Shown one piece after another: positions 16,528 to 26,230 of a stretch of 53,487 bases of DNA (the first letter of the stretch is position 1; each line of letters opens with the position of its first letter). Source of the DNA: an uncultured Thermoguttaceae bacterium (GTDB lineage: Bacteria; Planctomycetota; Planctomycetia; Pirellulales; Thermoguttaceae); assembly GCA_937951625.1 (NCBI GenBank), contig CALFBP010000030.1, positions 1 through 53,487 of the forward strand. Direction: 5' to 3'. A program made the position numbers and the translations under genes. Below the pieces are notes generated by a model, which saw nothing but the letters and a program-made list of their open reading frames with translations, was not told where the DNA came from and made no database searches.

Positions 16528-17373
16528 TCAGCTTTCCCAGCGGAGCATGCCCAGCAATGCTAGGGCCCACACCAACGCGGCAACGGCCAAGCGGTACCAG
16601 CCAAACGGTTCAAGCGTGTGGCGGCTGAGGAATCGGACGAAAAATTTCACCGCGGCCCACGCCGCGACGAACGAGACGACGAAACCGATCGCAAAGACCG
16701 GGGCGTGATCCGCCGCAAGCAGATTGCGGCTCTTGTAGAGTTCGTAGAGCGTGGCCGCGCTCAACAACGGCACGGCGGCGAAAAAGGAAAATTCGGTGGC
16801 GGTCTTCCGCTCCACGCCAAGCATCATGCCGCCGAGGATGGTGGACGAAGACCGCGACATGCCCGGCCAAAGCGCCAAACACTGAAACAACCCGATGCAA
16901 AAAGCGTCTTTCCAACCGAGGGTATCGATCCCTTCGCAACGCGTGCGGGGCAATTGCCGCTCGACGGCCAGAATCCAAAGTGCCCCGACCGCCAGCCCCA
17001 CGGCCACGGTGATGGGTTGAAACAGGTAGGCCTTAATCATTCCCCCCGCCAGAAATCCAAGCACTCCCCCTGGTAGCGACACGACCGCCAGCAAACCGAT
17101 TCCTCTCAACCCTGAAAACCCGCGGTTATCGTCCACCCGGAGCAAACGGACAAACCGGCTGGGATAGGCTACTACGACGGCCAGAATCGCCCCGAGTTGA
17201 ATAAAGATCTCGAAGGTCTTGGCCGCCTCTGCGCCCACGAGTTCGTTGAACCGCAGGAGGTGGCCGGCCAGGATCAAGTGCCCAGTCGAGGATACCGGGA
17301 GGAATTCCGTAAGCCCTTCCACGAGTCCCATAGCCACGGCAGCTAACAGCAAAGCATTAGGGAAAACCGGCAT
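16528..17373 (-). CDS. uppP: undecaprenyl-diphosphatase
   Basis: UppP (BacA) is an inner-membrane enzyme that dephosphorylates undecaprenyl diphosphate, recycling the lipid carrier for peptidoglycan and surface polysaccharides. The 281-residue protein contains the two hallmark motifs: EGLTEFLPVSSTGHL (residues 19-33, catalytic Glu and Ser) and PGMSRSSST (about 172-180, catalytic Arg). Multiple hydrophobic helices lie between and after them, as in the family. The carrier it regenerates is the one the Wzx/Wzy cluster later in the window would use, but the two loci are 20 kb apart. Confidence 0.96.
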   Translation of the reverse strand: MPVFPNALLLAAVAMGLVEGLTEFLPVSSTGHLILAGHLLRFNELVGAEAAKTFEIFIQLGAILAVVVAYPSRFVRLLRVDDNRGFSGLRGIGLLAVVSLPGGVLGFLAGGMIKAYLFQPITVAVGLAVGALWILAVERQLPRTRCEGIDTLGWKDAFCIGLFQCLALWPGMSRSSSTILGGMMLGVERKTATEFSFFAAVPLLSAATLYELYKSRNLLAADHAPVFAIGFVVSFVAAWAAVKFFVRFLSRHTLEPFGWYRLAVAALVWALALLGMLRWES

Positions 17374-17840
17374 ATAGATCAGAGGCCCGACAACGTGTTG
17401 CTTACCGACGCAAGAAACCCAATCATTGGCAAATCAAGCCCGGGTGAAGGCTGAAAGCCGCTACCACAGTCTCCCCTTTCTACTCGCCGGGAGCAGGGCC
17501 AAGCGTGCGGGCGGCTACAATCTTTGCCGGTTCTCCGGCTCGAGGTAAGGTGACGTCCACCGCGCCCCAAAATCTTCACCCATCTCTCGGAGGGACATGA
17601 CACCTTGGCGATAGGCTCTAAGCGTAATAATGTACCGTGGCTCGTCCGCTCGTGCACAGCTTAAATTGCCGAAACGGTGATTTGGCGAAAGAGGGGGGGC
17701 TCTCCCACTGCATTCGGGTGGATGGCCGTAATACCTTTTTTCGAAATGAGGGTTCACCCCTAGCAAATGTTCCTTCAGGCGGTGACAATCATGGCGCCGC
17801 GGGTGGATCAGGTGATCGAGTCTTCACGAGGAGACATGCT
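17374..17840. other. intergenic region upstream of rhaA
   Basis: Divergent promoters for uppP and rhaA should lie here, but I see no clear sigma-70 element. A 25-codon reading frame (ATG 17767 to TGA 17844) overlaps the rhaA start codon as TTGA and could couple translation, but it has no good ribosome-binding site. No operator for a rhamnose regulator was recognised. Confidence 0.3.
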
Positions 17841-19103
17841 TTGAACGAGGCGACCATCGAAAGAGCCTACCAATTGGCCAAGGAACAATATGCCGCCTGG
17901 GGCGTGGACCCAGACCAGGCTATCGAACGGCTAGCCAAGATCCCGATCTCCATGCACTGTTGGCAGGGGGATGACGTGGGCGGGTTCGAGAACGAGGCGG
18001 GCCTGACCGGGGGCGGGATCATGGCCACCGGCAACTATCCCGGCAAGGCCCGCTCCGCCGACGAACTCCGCGCCGACGCCGCCAAGGCCTTCAGCCTGAT
18101 TCCCGGCAAGCACCGCTTCAATATCCATGCCATTTATCTGGAGCCGGGCGGCACACCGGTGGAGCGCGACCAGATCGAACCCAGGCATTTCGCGCGATGG
18201 ATCGACTGGGCCAAGGACTTGGGCATCGGCATGGATTTCAATCCCACCTATTTCTCCCATCCCAAGGCGGCCGATGGCATGACACTGGCTCACGCGGATG
18301 AGGGCATCCGCAAGTTCTGGGTCCAGCACGGCATCTGTTGCCGCAAGATCGGCGAGGCCATCGGTCGCGAGCTCGGCACGCCCTGTGTAACCAACGTCTG
18401 GATCCCCGACGGCATGAAGGACGTGACGATCGACCGCAAGGGCCCGCGCGAGCGGCTCCGCAAATCGCTCGACGAGATCTTCGCTCCGCCCATCGACCCG
18501 CGGTACAACCTCGACGCCGTCGAGGCCAAGCTCTTCGGGATTGGTTCGGAAACCTACGTGGTCGGATCGCACGAGTTTTATTTGGGATACGCGGCGAAGA
18601 CCGGCAAGCTGTTGACGTTGGACGCGGGCCACTTTCACCCCACGGAGACGATTGCCGACAAGATTTCTTCGGTCTTGATGTTCGTGCCGGAACTACTGTT
18701 GCACGTCAGCCGAGGCATCCGCTGGGACAGCGACCACGTGGTGATCCTGAACGACGACCTGAAGGCGATCGCCGAAGAGTTGGTCCGCGGCGCTTTTTTG
18801 GAGCGGACGCACATCGGGTTGGATTTCTTCGACGCCAGCATCAATCGCATCGCGGCCTGGGTGACCGGCATGAGGGCGATGCTCAAGGCCCTGCTTTGGG
18901 CCCTGCTGGAGCCGACAGCCAAACTCCGCGAGGCCGAGGAAGCGGGCAATTTCTCGGCCCGACTCGCAATGGTCGAAGAAATCAAAACGCTGCCGATGGG
19001 CGCGGTGTGGGACTACTATTGCTTGAAACACGACGTACCCGTCGGCCCGGCTTGGTTCGACGAAGTCAAAAAATACGAAGCCGAAGTGACGAGCAAGCGC
19101 TAA
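17841..19103 (+). CDS. rhaA: L-rhamnose isomerase
   Basis: RhaA converts L-rhamnose to L-rhamnulose, the first cytoplasmic step of rhamnose use, with Mn2+ or Zn2+. The start is a TTG at 17841 with a strong GAGGAG seven bases upstream. This gives 420 residues, close to the 419 of E. coli RhaA, and the family N-terminus ([18 protein letters not shown]). Highly conserved blocks include [64 protein letters not shown] and [11 protein letters not shown] with the metal-binding acids and His. It leads a plus-strand series with rhaT, a permease and a GH78 rhamnosidase. Confidence 0.97.
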   Translation: MNEATIERAYQLAKEQYAAWGVDPDQAIERLAKIPISMHCWQGDDVGGFENEAGLTGGGIMATGNYPGKARSADELRADAAKAFSLIPGKHRFNIHAIYLEPGGTPVERDQIEPRHFARWIDWAKDLGIGMDFNPTYFSHPKAADGMTLAHADEGIRKFWVQHGICCRKIGEAIGRELGTPCVTNVWIPDGMKDVTIDRKGPRERLRKSLDEIFAPPIDPRYNLDAVEAKLFGIGSETYVVGSHEFYLGYAAKTGKLLTLDAGHFHPTETIADKISSVLMFVPELLLHVSRGIRWDSDHVVILNDDLKAIAEELVRGAFLERTHIGLDFFDASINRIAAWVTGMRAMLKALLWALLEPTAKLREAEEAGNFSARLAMVEEIKTLPMGAVWDYYCLKHDVPVGPAWFDEVKKYEAEVTSKR

Positions 19104-19235
19104 ACGCACGCGAGGCCGCGAAGGCGGGAGGCGCGGTGGTAGCCGAGTCCTCGAACCTCCCTGCCCCACTCGAAGGACCGTGAGCCTGCTGCCTCAAACT
19201 TCAAGCTTCGAGCCCGTGGACCAAGGAACGCACCT

Positions 19236-20306
19236 ATGGACGCAACACCATTCTTGGGCGTAGTGCTCTACATCGTCGGCGGCCTGTCGGGGGCAAGTTT
19301 CTATTTGCCTTTCAAGGGCGTAAGGCGCTGGGCGTGGGAGAGCTACTGGCTGGTCTATTGCATCGCCGCGCTGCTCGTCGTGCCGTGGGCCCTGGCTTTG
19401 GCCATGTCGCCTAACGTAGTTTCCGTGCTCCGCGCCACGCCGTGGCAGACGCTCGGGCTTTGCTATCTGTTCGGGGCGATGTGGGGAGCGGGCGGGTTGA
19501 CCTGGGGCCTGATGATCCGCTATCTCGGCGTTGGGCTCGGCGTGGCCATTGGCTGCGGACTGTGCGCCGCGGTCGGCACGCTGGTGCCCCCCTTGGTGCA
19601 AGGCGATTTCCAAGAGATGGTTGCCAAACCGGGCGGAATTCCGGCCCTCGTCGCCCTATTGGCCGGTGTGGCCATCAGCCTAGTGGGCATCGTCGTCACC
19701 GGCGCGGCGGGCATGTCCAAGGAACGCGAGATGTCCGAGGAGCAGAAAAAGGCCGCCGTCGCCGAATTCAATTTCACGAAAGGCATTCTCGTGGCGATTT
19801 TTTCCGGCGTGATGAGCGCTGGGATGTCGTTCGGCGTGCGGACCGCCGATGGGGTGATCACCCCGCTGGCCAAGACGACCGCCCCGGCCACGCCCGACCT
19901 CTGGAGCGGCTTGCCCGGCCTGGTCGTGATCCTCTTCGGCGGTTTCACGGTGAACGTCGTCTGGACGCTCTTTTTGAACTTCAAGAACCGCACCACCGGC
20001 GATTACGCCAAGCCTGAAGCCCCGCTGGTCCTGAATTACCTGCTCTCGGCCTTTGCCGGGGTGCTTTGGTACTTGCAAATGGTGTTCTACACCATGGGCG
20101 ACTCGAAGATCGGCGACTACAAGTTCTCGGGGTGGTCGGTCTTCATGTCGGCCCAAATCATTTTCAGCACGCTCTGGGGAATTGTTTTACTCGAATGGAA
20201 GGGGGCCAGCCCGCGGACGCAAAAATTGCTTGCCGCTGGGCTGGCCATTTTGGTGCTCTCGCTGGTAGTGATCGGATATGGCAATTATTTGAAGCCGGCG
20301 GGTTAG
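19236..20306 (+). CDS. rhaT: L-rhamnose/H+ symporter RhaT
   Basis: This inner-membrane protein of 356 residues has about ten predicted transmembrane helices and imports L-rhamnose with protons. Characteristic segments are GGLSGASFYLPFKGVRRWAW at the N-terminus, WGAGGLTWGLMIRYLGVGLG and AIFSGVMSAGMSFG, as in the RhaT branch of the drug/metabolite transporter superfamily. An AAGGAA ribosome-binding site precedes the ATG. It lies 132 bases after rhaA, which supports the substrate assignment. Confidence 0.95.
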   Translation: MDATPFLGVVLYIVGGLSGASFYLPFKGVRRWAWESYWLVYCIAALLVVPWALALAMSPNVVSVLRATPWQTLGLCYLFGAMWGAGGLTWGLMIRYLGVGLGVAIGCGLCAAVGTLVPPLVQGDFQEMVAKPGGIPALVALLAGVAISLVGIVVTGAAGMSKEREMSEEQKKAAVAEFNFTKGILVAIFSGVMSAGMSFGVRTADGVITPLAKTTAPATPDLWSGLPGLVVILFGGFTVNVVWTLFLNFKNRTTGDYAKPEAPLVLNYLLSAFAGVLWYLQMVFYTMGDSKIGDYKFSGWSVFMSAQIIFSTLWGIVLLEWKGASPRTQKLLAAGLAILVLSLVVIGYGNYLKPAG

Positions 20307-20429
20307 CACGGCCTGGAGGGCCTGAGGCAGCGGATGCGTCTCCCAAGGAGGCAAGACGCCACTTGTTGTTTCCGTTTGGTGTTCATCCGTTTTTTCGTTT
20401 CGACCTTATTTTTATACTGAAGACGTTCC

Positions 20430-22358
20430 ATGCCGGAAGTCTTTGAGGGTACCCGGGAAGGCCTCCTCGCCCGGCTCGACAGGCTCTACGAGTTCGAGCG
20501 CGAGCCGGTCACCAACGACAAGCTCCAACCCGGGGCATATTTCGCCGCGGTCTATGCCGGGGAACACATCGCCGCTACGGAGTTTGTGATTGGGGCGGCC
20601 TTCGTGAGCTTTGGAGCCACGGCCACCGATGTTCTCGCGGGCCTTTTGGTGGGGAACTTGCTGGCGGTGCTCTCCTGGGCCCTGGTCTGCGCGCCGATCG
20701 CCTATCAGACCCGGCTGACGCTCTACTGGTACCTCCGCAAGATCGCCGGGCCTGCGGTGACGATCGCCTACAACCTCCTCAACGCGGTCTTGCACTGCAT
20801 CCTGGCCGGGGCGATGTTCACCGTTGCGGCCTCGGCCGTGCGGATCTTCTTCAAGATCCCGCCGCAGACCGGCTGGCTGCCCAGCGATTATCGCTTTGTC
20901 CTCGTGGTGCTCGCGGTCGGGGCGGTGGTGGTCACCTTGGCGATCCTGGGATTCAAGCGTTTAGCTCAGTTCGCCACGGTTTGCGCTCCTTGGATGGTCT
21001 TGATGTTCGTGGTAGGGGCCTTGGTAGCGCTTCCCAGGCTAGGAAACATCTCCAGTGTGAGCAAACTTTGGGAAGTGGCCCAGACCAAGGTCTGGATCGG
21101 CCCTCAAGCAGGTCAGCAGCATTCGCTGGGATTCTGGCACATCGCGGCCTTTGCTTGGGTCTGCAACCTGGCCGCGCACCTGGGGCTCTCGGACATGGCC
21201 CTGTTCCGGTTCGCCAGGCGTCCTTGGTATGGGGTTTATTCCGCGTTCGGCATGTACCTCGGCCATTTTGTGGCTTGGATTTGCGCTGGAATCATGGGCG
21301 CGGCGGCCGCCGCGGTGGCCCGGCAGCCGCTGCGGGAACTCGATTCGGGCGCAGTGGCCTATTCGGCGCTCGGGGTGATGGGGGCGGTATGTGTGGTCTT
21401 GGCAGGTTGGAGCACGGCGAATCCCACGCTCTACCGCGCGGGGTTGGCATTCCAGGCGGTGACGCCTAACTGGCCGCGATGGTTGGTGACGCTTGTGGCC
21501 GGCGCGGTAACGACCCTTATCGCCTGTTCGCCGTTTGTTTTTCTCCGTCTGCTGGATTTCGTGGCGCTCTACGGGATCCTGCTCTTCCCGATCGGCGCGA
21601 TCGTGATTGCCGAGCACTGGATTTTTCCTTGGTTCGGGCTTAGCCAGTTTTGGAGCACGCGCAAGGGCCAAGTTGTGAATTGGCCCGCCTTGGTGGCGTG
21701 GTTGGCTGGCGTGGGGATCGCGGCCGAGGCGTGGCTTTCTAAAACTGTCTTCGGCCATGAGGTTCTCCACGAATTCTTTTTGGCTTTGCCCGTGTGGATC
21801 GTCACCACGGCGACCTACCTGATTCTCGCGGCCTTGGCCGGGGCCAGGGAGCCGGCGCCCGCCCCATCGGTCGCCGACACAGTACCTGTGATCGTTCGAA
21901 CCCCGCACTCCGATCTCGACAGGGCCGGACCCTTAAGCAGGATTGAGTATGCCCTTTATTACGCCTCGGGGTTGGCCGCGATCGGCATTCTGGGCTTTTG
22001 GGTGGTGGGGGATTTTGTTCGCACGGTGCTGTCGGCTGGAAAAGAGGCTGTGGCCGAAGCCCCTTCAACGACGCCCACGTTTGGCCCTCTCCAGCTCGCC
22101 TTCTTCGCTGCGGCGGCGATTTGGTTCCATTTCCGTGAAAAAGCGCTGGCTTGGGACTGGACCCTGGCCTTGGGAACCGGCGTGTTGGCCCTGGCCAGTC
22201 TGATCCTCTGCCTGGGCTATGGCGTCAGCGTATTCCTCGGATTTACCGCAGCCGAGGCGTTCCGGAGCCATCTGATCGTATTGAGTATCGTGTACTTTAT
22301 TGCCAGTGTCGTTTGGCTTCGCCAATGGGAGAAACGCCCCAAGCGGCGGACCTTGTAG
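20430..22358 (+). CDS. NCS1-like (cytosine/purine/hydantoin family) permease
   Basis: The 642-residue integral membrane protein has about fourteen hydrophobic helices. Its N-terminal part (EREPVTNDKLQPGAYFAAVY, GATATDVLAGLLVGNLLAVL) resembles NCS1 nucleobase and hydantoin permeases with the LeuT-like fold, and the repeat with NPTLYRAGLAFQAVTPNWPR fits their sixth to eighth helices. It is longer than the usual 420-500 residues because of an extra C-terminal set of helices and a hydrophilic loop at about residues 475-505. Its place between rhaT and the GH78 gene suggests a sugar- or glycoside-linked role, but the family suggests nitrogen-containing bases. The substrate is unknown. Confidence 0.7.
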   Translation: MPEVFEGTREGLLARLDRLYEFEREPVTNDKLQPGAYFAAVYAGEHIAATEFVIGAAFVSFGATATDVLAGLLVGNLLAVLSWALVCAPIAYQTRLTLYWYLRKIAGPAVTIAYNLLNAVLHCILAGAMFTVAASAVRIFFKIPPQTGWLPSDYRFVLVVLAVGAVVVTLAILGFKRLAQFATVCAPWMVLMFVVGALVALPRLGNISSVSKLWEVAQTKVWIGPQAGQQHSLGFWHIAAFAWVCNLAAHLGLSDMALFRFARRPWYGVYSAFGMYLGHFVAWICAGIMGAAAAAVARQPLRELDSGAVAYSALGVMGAVCVVLAGWSTANPTLYRAGLAFQAVTPNWPRWLVTLVAGAVTTLIACSPFVFLRLLDFVALYGILLFPIGAIVIAEHWIFPWFGLSQFWSTRKGQVVNWPALVAWLAGVGIAAEAWLSKTVFGHEVLHEFFLALPVWIVTTATYLILAALAGAREPAPAPSVADTVPVIVRTPHSDLDRAGPLSRIEYALYYASGLAAIGILGFWVVGDFVRTVLSAGKEAVAEAPSTTPTFGPLQLAFFAAAAIWFHFREKALAWDWTLALGTGVLALASLILCLGYGVSVFLGFTAAEAFRSHLIVLSIVYFIASVVWLRQWEKRPKRRTL

Positions 22359-22533
22359 GGCCTTCCGCCGATCGTCGGCAGGGCCTGCGAGGCGCCGCAA
22401 GCGAATACATGCATAGAAAATCCCACAATCTTCCTCCCGCAAGTGTGAGAGTAAGAGTGGGTTGAGGGTGAGGGCAGCGATAACGGACGCGTTTTTTCCT
22501 GTCGTTTGCAAAAGTTTTTGGCCCTCCCCCTGA

Positions 22534-22554
22534 CCCTCTCCCAGTGGGAGAGGG
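22534..22554. repeat. perfect palindromic hairpin, dispersed-repeat type
   Basis: CCCTCTCCC and GGGAGAGGG form a perfect 9-bp stem with a 3-base loop in the 232-base gap before the rhamnosidase gene, followed by GATTTT. It may act as a terminator for the permease. Sequences of this type occur as dispersed intergenic elements in many bacterial genomes (recalled, not searched). Confidence 0.5.
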
Positions 22555-22590
22555 GATTTTGGGGATAGGCTTGTACGAGGAGAACGACCC

Positions 22591-25500
22591 ATGCATTGCT
22601 TGGCAGCAGTCTGTTGTTACGTTTTGATGGCTCCGCTTGCCGAAAGTCCGGCCGCCGCGACCTATCTGCGCTGTGAATACCGCGTGGATCCCCTGGGAAT
22701 CGACGTCCTCCAACCCCGGCTATCGTGGGAAATGCACGACGAGCGGCGCGGGGCGGCCCAGACGGCCTATCAAGTGCTCGTCGCCTCGGACCCGGAAAAA
22801 CTAGCTGCCGATCAGGGCGACCTTTGGGACAGCGGCAAAGTCTCGTCCGATCAATCGTCTCATATCGTTTACGCGGGCAAGCCGTTGAAATCACGGATGC
22901 GCTGCCACTGGAAGGTCCGCCTCTGGGACGCCGAGGGTAAGCCGACCGCTTTCAGCAAGCCTGCGTTGTGGACCATGGGGCTTCTCGAACCGGCTGACCG
23001 TAAGGCCCAATGGATCGGTTTAAAGGAACCCATGATCTATCCCGGCAGGGGACCAGCACTGTCCTTCGAGGGCTGTCCTTGGGTCTGGTATCCCGAACCC
23101 GGCAAGAACGCCCAACAATCGGTTCCCAAGGGCACGCGGGTCTTCCGCCACACGTTGGCCCTGCCCTCCGACCGCGTGGTGCATCGGGCCCGATTCCTCC
23201 TCACCGCCGACGACGGTTTCGAATTGTTCGTCAACGGCAAACCTGCCGGGCGGGGGGCAGGCTACAACCAGCCCCAAGTGGCTGAAATCACCAACCATCT
23301 CGTGCCGGGCAAGAATACCTTGGCAATTTCCGCCACGAACGGCTCGGACGGGCCCGCGGGGCTTGTCGGCCGCTTGGCCATCGAACTCGACAGTGGCCAG
23401 ACCATGACGCAGTGCATCGACGCCGCCTGGAAATCGTTCGATAAGACCGTACCCAACTGGAACCGACCCGACTTCGACGATTCCGCTTGGCCCAAGGCCG
23501 TGGTCATCGCCACGATGGGCGATCAGCCTTGGGGCAAGTTAGAGGCCAAGGCCATCGACGTGCTCGGCTGCCCCTTGTTCCGCAAGGAATTTCGCCTCGA
23601 AAAGCCGCTACGCCGGGCAACCGTGTATGCAAGCGCCTTGGGAAATTTCATCTTGCACCTCAACGGGCGCCGCGTGGGCAACGACTATTTCAGCCCCGGT
23701 TGGACCGACTACAACAAGCGGGTCTACTACAACACCTACGACGTCACCGAGTTTATCAACAAGGACGGCCCGAATGCCATCGGCGGAATCCTGGCCGCGG
23801 GCTGGTACGCGGGCGCCATTGGCTGGAAGGCCGACCGCTTCATCTACGGGACCGATCCCCGGCTTTGGGTCCAATTGGAACTCGAGGCCGAGGACGGCTC
23901 GATCCAGACCGTGGCCAGCGACGCTTCGTGGAAGGCCGCCTGGGGGCCCTGGATCGAGGGGGAGTTCCTCGCCGGCGAGACCTACGACGCCCGAAAGGAA
24001 ATCCCCGGCTGGGACCGCCCTGGATTGAACGATGCCGACTGGTTGCCCGTCGCCGTGACCGAAGCGATCCACGCCAAGCTGGAAGCCCAGCCCAGCGTGT
24101 TGGTCGAGGCCACCGGCGAACTCAGGCCGGTAAAAATCACCGAGCAGCGGCCGGGAGTGTTCATCTTCGACATGGGCCAGAACTACGCCGGCGTGGTGCG
24201 GCTGAAGGCCAAGGGGCCTGCGGGCACGAAAATCGTGCTCCGCTTCGCCGAGATGCTCAACCCCGATGGTTCGATCTACACTACCAATCTCCGCGGCGCC
24301 CGAGCAACGGACACGTATATTCTCAAGGGCGAGGGCGAAGAGGTCTGGCAGCCAGGCTTCACCTTCCACGGCTTCCGCTACGTCGAGGTGACCGGCTATC
24401 CTGGCACGCCAACAGCCGAGGCGATCACGGGCATTGCCCTGAACTCGGCCACCCCGCTGGTCGGTACTTTCGAGTGCTCCAGCCCGATGGTCAATCGGCT
24501 GTATCAGAACATCGTCTGGACACAGCGGGCAAACTTCATCTCCATTCCCACCGACTGCCCCCAGCGGGACGAACGCCTCGGTTGGACCGGGGACGCCGAG
24601 GTGTTCATCCGCGCCGCGACCTACAACGCCGACGTGGCCGCGTTTTTCACCAAGTGGCTGGTGGACCTGGAGGACGCCCAGCGACCAAACGGGGCCGTGC
24701 CCGACGTGGCCCCCGACGTGCTCGGCCTGGGCGCCGGCACCGCGGCCTGGGCCGACGCCGCCACCATTTGCCCCTGGACCATCTATCACGTCTACGCCGA
24801 CAAGCGGCTTTTGGCCAAACACTACGGCATGATGTGCCGTTTGGTGGAGTTTTATCGGGCGAATAGCAAGGGCTTGCTGCGTCCTGCGGCGGGCTACGGC
24901 GATTGGCTTTCCGTCAACGCCGACACGCCCAAGGACGTGATCGCCACCGCCTTCTTCGCCTATAGTGCGAAGCTCACGGCCCAAGCGGCCCGCGTGCTCG
25001 GCAAGGAAGACGACGCGCGCAAGTATGAAACGCTCTTCGAGGACATCAAGAAGGCGTTCAACGCGGCTTACGTAGCCGCCGACGGCCGCATCCAAGGCGA
25101 CACGCAGACGTGCTACGTGATGGCCCTCTATTTCGACCTTTTGCCGCCCGAAAAACGCAAGGCCGCCGCAACCTATCTCGTCCGCGACATCGAGACCCGG
25201 AAGTGGCACCTGTCGACGGGCTTCGTCGGCACCAGCATGTTGATGCCAGTCCTGGCCGAGACCGGCAACCAGGCCGTCGCCTATCGGTTGCTCCTGAACG
25301 ATACGTATCCCTCCTGGGGCTACTCGATCAAGCACGGGGCCACCAGCATCTGGGAACGCTGGGACGGCTGGACCGCCGAAAAGGGGTTCCAGGACCCAGG
25401 CATGAATTCCTTCGCCCACTACTCCTTCGGCGCCGTGGCCCGATGGATGTTTCAAAGCGTTGCCGGCATCGACACGGATCGGCCGGGCTTCAAGCGGCTG

Positions 25501-25881
25501 TTGGTCCGCCCGCGTCCGGGCAAGGGGCTCACCTGGGTCAAGGCGAGTTACCGGTCGCTGCACGGGCAGATCGCCTCGGAATGGAAGATCGACGAAGGCC
25601 AAGCGGGTGCGCCGCGAAAGTGGACATTCCGGCTCACCATTCCCGCCAACACCAAGGCTTCCGTTTACCTCCCGGCAAATGATCCGCTGAAAGTCGAGAT
25701 CGACGGCCAGAAGCTCCTCGTTGCGGATGAGGCAAATCCACGCGCCGAAAATCAAGCCGTTCCTCCGGTGAAGTTGCTCCGTAGGGAGGCCGGGGAGTTG
25801 GTTCTGGAAGTGGGGGCGGGCACCTACGAATTCGTCATCCACGGCGATGTTTGGGCCGACGTCGCCGGGCTCGTGAGATGA
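22591..25881 (+). CDS. alpha-L-rhamnosidase, GH78
   Basis: The 1,096-residue enzyme removes terminal alpha-L-rhamnose from plant or algal glycans or glycosides. It has a short signal-like hydrophobic N-terminus, then beta-sandwich domains including WKVRLWDAEGKP and the carbohydrate-binding-like FELFVNGKPAGRG region. A (alpha/alpha)6 catalytic domain and a C-terminal beta-sandwich follow. The catalytic signature DCPQRDERLGWTGD starts at residue 655, and Glu661 is the predicted general acid. SIWERWDGWT supplies the predicted base Glu922; the 261-residue separation fits the family. GAGGAG precedes the ATG. It feeds rhamnose to RhaT and RhaA upstream. Confidence 0.95.
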   Translation: MHCLAAVCCYVLMAPLAESPAAATYLRCEYRVDPLGIDVLQPRLSWEMHDERRGAAQTAYQVLVASDPEKLAADQGDLWDSGKVSSDQSSHIVYAGKPLKSRMRCHWKVRLWDAEGKPTAFSKPALWTMGLLEPADRKAQWIGLKEPMIYPGRGPALSFEGCPWVWYPEPGKNAQQSVPKGTRVFRHTLALPSDRVVHRARFLLTADDGFELFVNGKPAGRGAGYNQPQVAEITNHLVPGKNTLAISATNGSDGPAGLVGRLAIELDSGQTMTQCIDAAWKSFDKTVPNWNRPDFDDSAWPKAVVIATMGDQPWGKLEAKAIDVLGCPLFRKEFRLEKPLRRATVYASALGNFILHLNGRRVGNDYFSPGWTDYNKRVYYNTYDVTEFINKDGPNAIGGILAAGWYAGAIGWKADRFIYGTDPRLWVQLELEAEDGSIQTVASDASWKAAWGPWIEGEFLAGETYDARKEIPGWDRPGLNDADWLPVAVTEAIHAKLEAQPSVLVEATGELRPVKITEQRPGVFIFDMGQNYAGVVRLKAKGPAGTKIVLRFAEMLNPDGSIYTTNLRGARATDTYILKGEGEEVWQPGFTFHGFRYVEVTGYPGTPTAEAITGIALNSATPLVGTFECSSPMVNRLYQNIVWTQRANFISIPTDCPQRDERLGWTGDAEVFIRAATYNADVAAFFTKWLVDLEDAQRPNGAVPDVAPDVLGLGAGTAAWADAATICPWTIYHVYADKRLLAKHYGMMCRLVEFYRANSKGLLRPAAGYGDWLSVNADTPKDVIATAFFAYSAKLTAQAARVLGKEDDARKYETLFEDIKKAFNAAYVAADGRIQGDTQTCYVMALYFDLLPPEKRKAAATYLVRDIETRKWHLSTGFVGTSMLMPVLAETGNQAVAYRLLLNDTYPSWGYSIKHGATSIWERWDGWTAEKGFQDPGMNSFAHYSFGAVARWMFQSVAGIDTDRPGFKRLLVRPRPGKGLTWVKASYRSLHGQIASEWKIDEGQAGAPRKWTFRLTIPANTKASVYLPANDPLKVEIDGQKLLVADEANPRAENQAVPPVKLLRREAGELVLEVGAGTYEFVIHGDVWADVAGLVR

Positions 25882-26199
25882 GCTTTCTGCGGCAGACAGG
25901 CTAGCCGAATGACTTCATACGCTCGGGTAAGTCGCACATAGCCAAGGTGATCAGGGCCGGCGAGAAGGAAGTGGCCAAGGTGTATCACTACATGCGGCAA
26001 GTCGCCTGCCCAGCCCGAAATGTGCTACTGGCGCAAGATGAGTAGGCTTCCGCCGCAGTCGCTCCGGCCTTGATTTCCCAAGCCACGCGACGTGCTTGTC
26101 GCATTCGCGTTGGCTGTGATGGTTGTCCGGTGAGGTGGCTTGTGGCATTCGGGACTCGTCAAGTAGCCAGTTTGGTCCGTGATTCCTCTGGCGATAGGG
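25882..26199. other. intergenic region after the rhamnosidase
   Basis: I see no complete gene. A short frame near 25950-26040 (containing IRAGEKEVAKVYHYMRQV) has no start of quality and no family I recognise; it could be a gene remnant or chance. Confidence 0.25.
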
Positions 26200-26205
26200 T
26201 ATAAT
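26200..26205 (+). promoter_or_regulatory. possible -10 element (TATAAT) of the DapA-family gene
   Basis: A perfect TATAAT lies 25 bases before the ATG. No good -35 hexamer stands 16-18 bases upstream; TTGGTC at 26172 is too far away at 22 bases. The resulting leader would be only about 20 bases. Confidence 0.35.
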
Positions 26206-26230
26206 CTTGAAGGGATGTTGGGAGCCAACC

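Noticed and set aside
23608-25842. 744-codon antisense frame opposite the rhamnosidase
   Set aside because: High GC in third codon positions of the true gene leaves few stops on the other strand; no family features or start signals.
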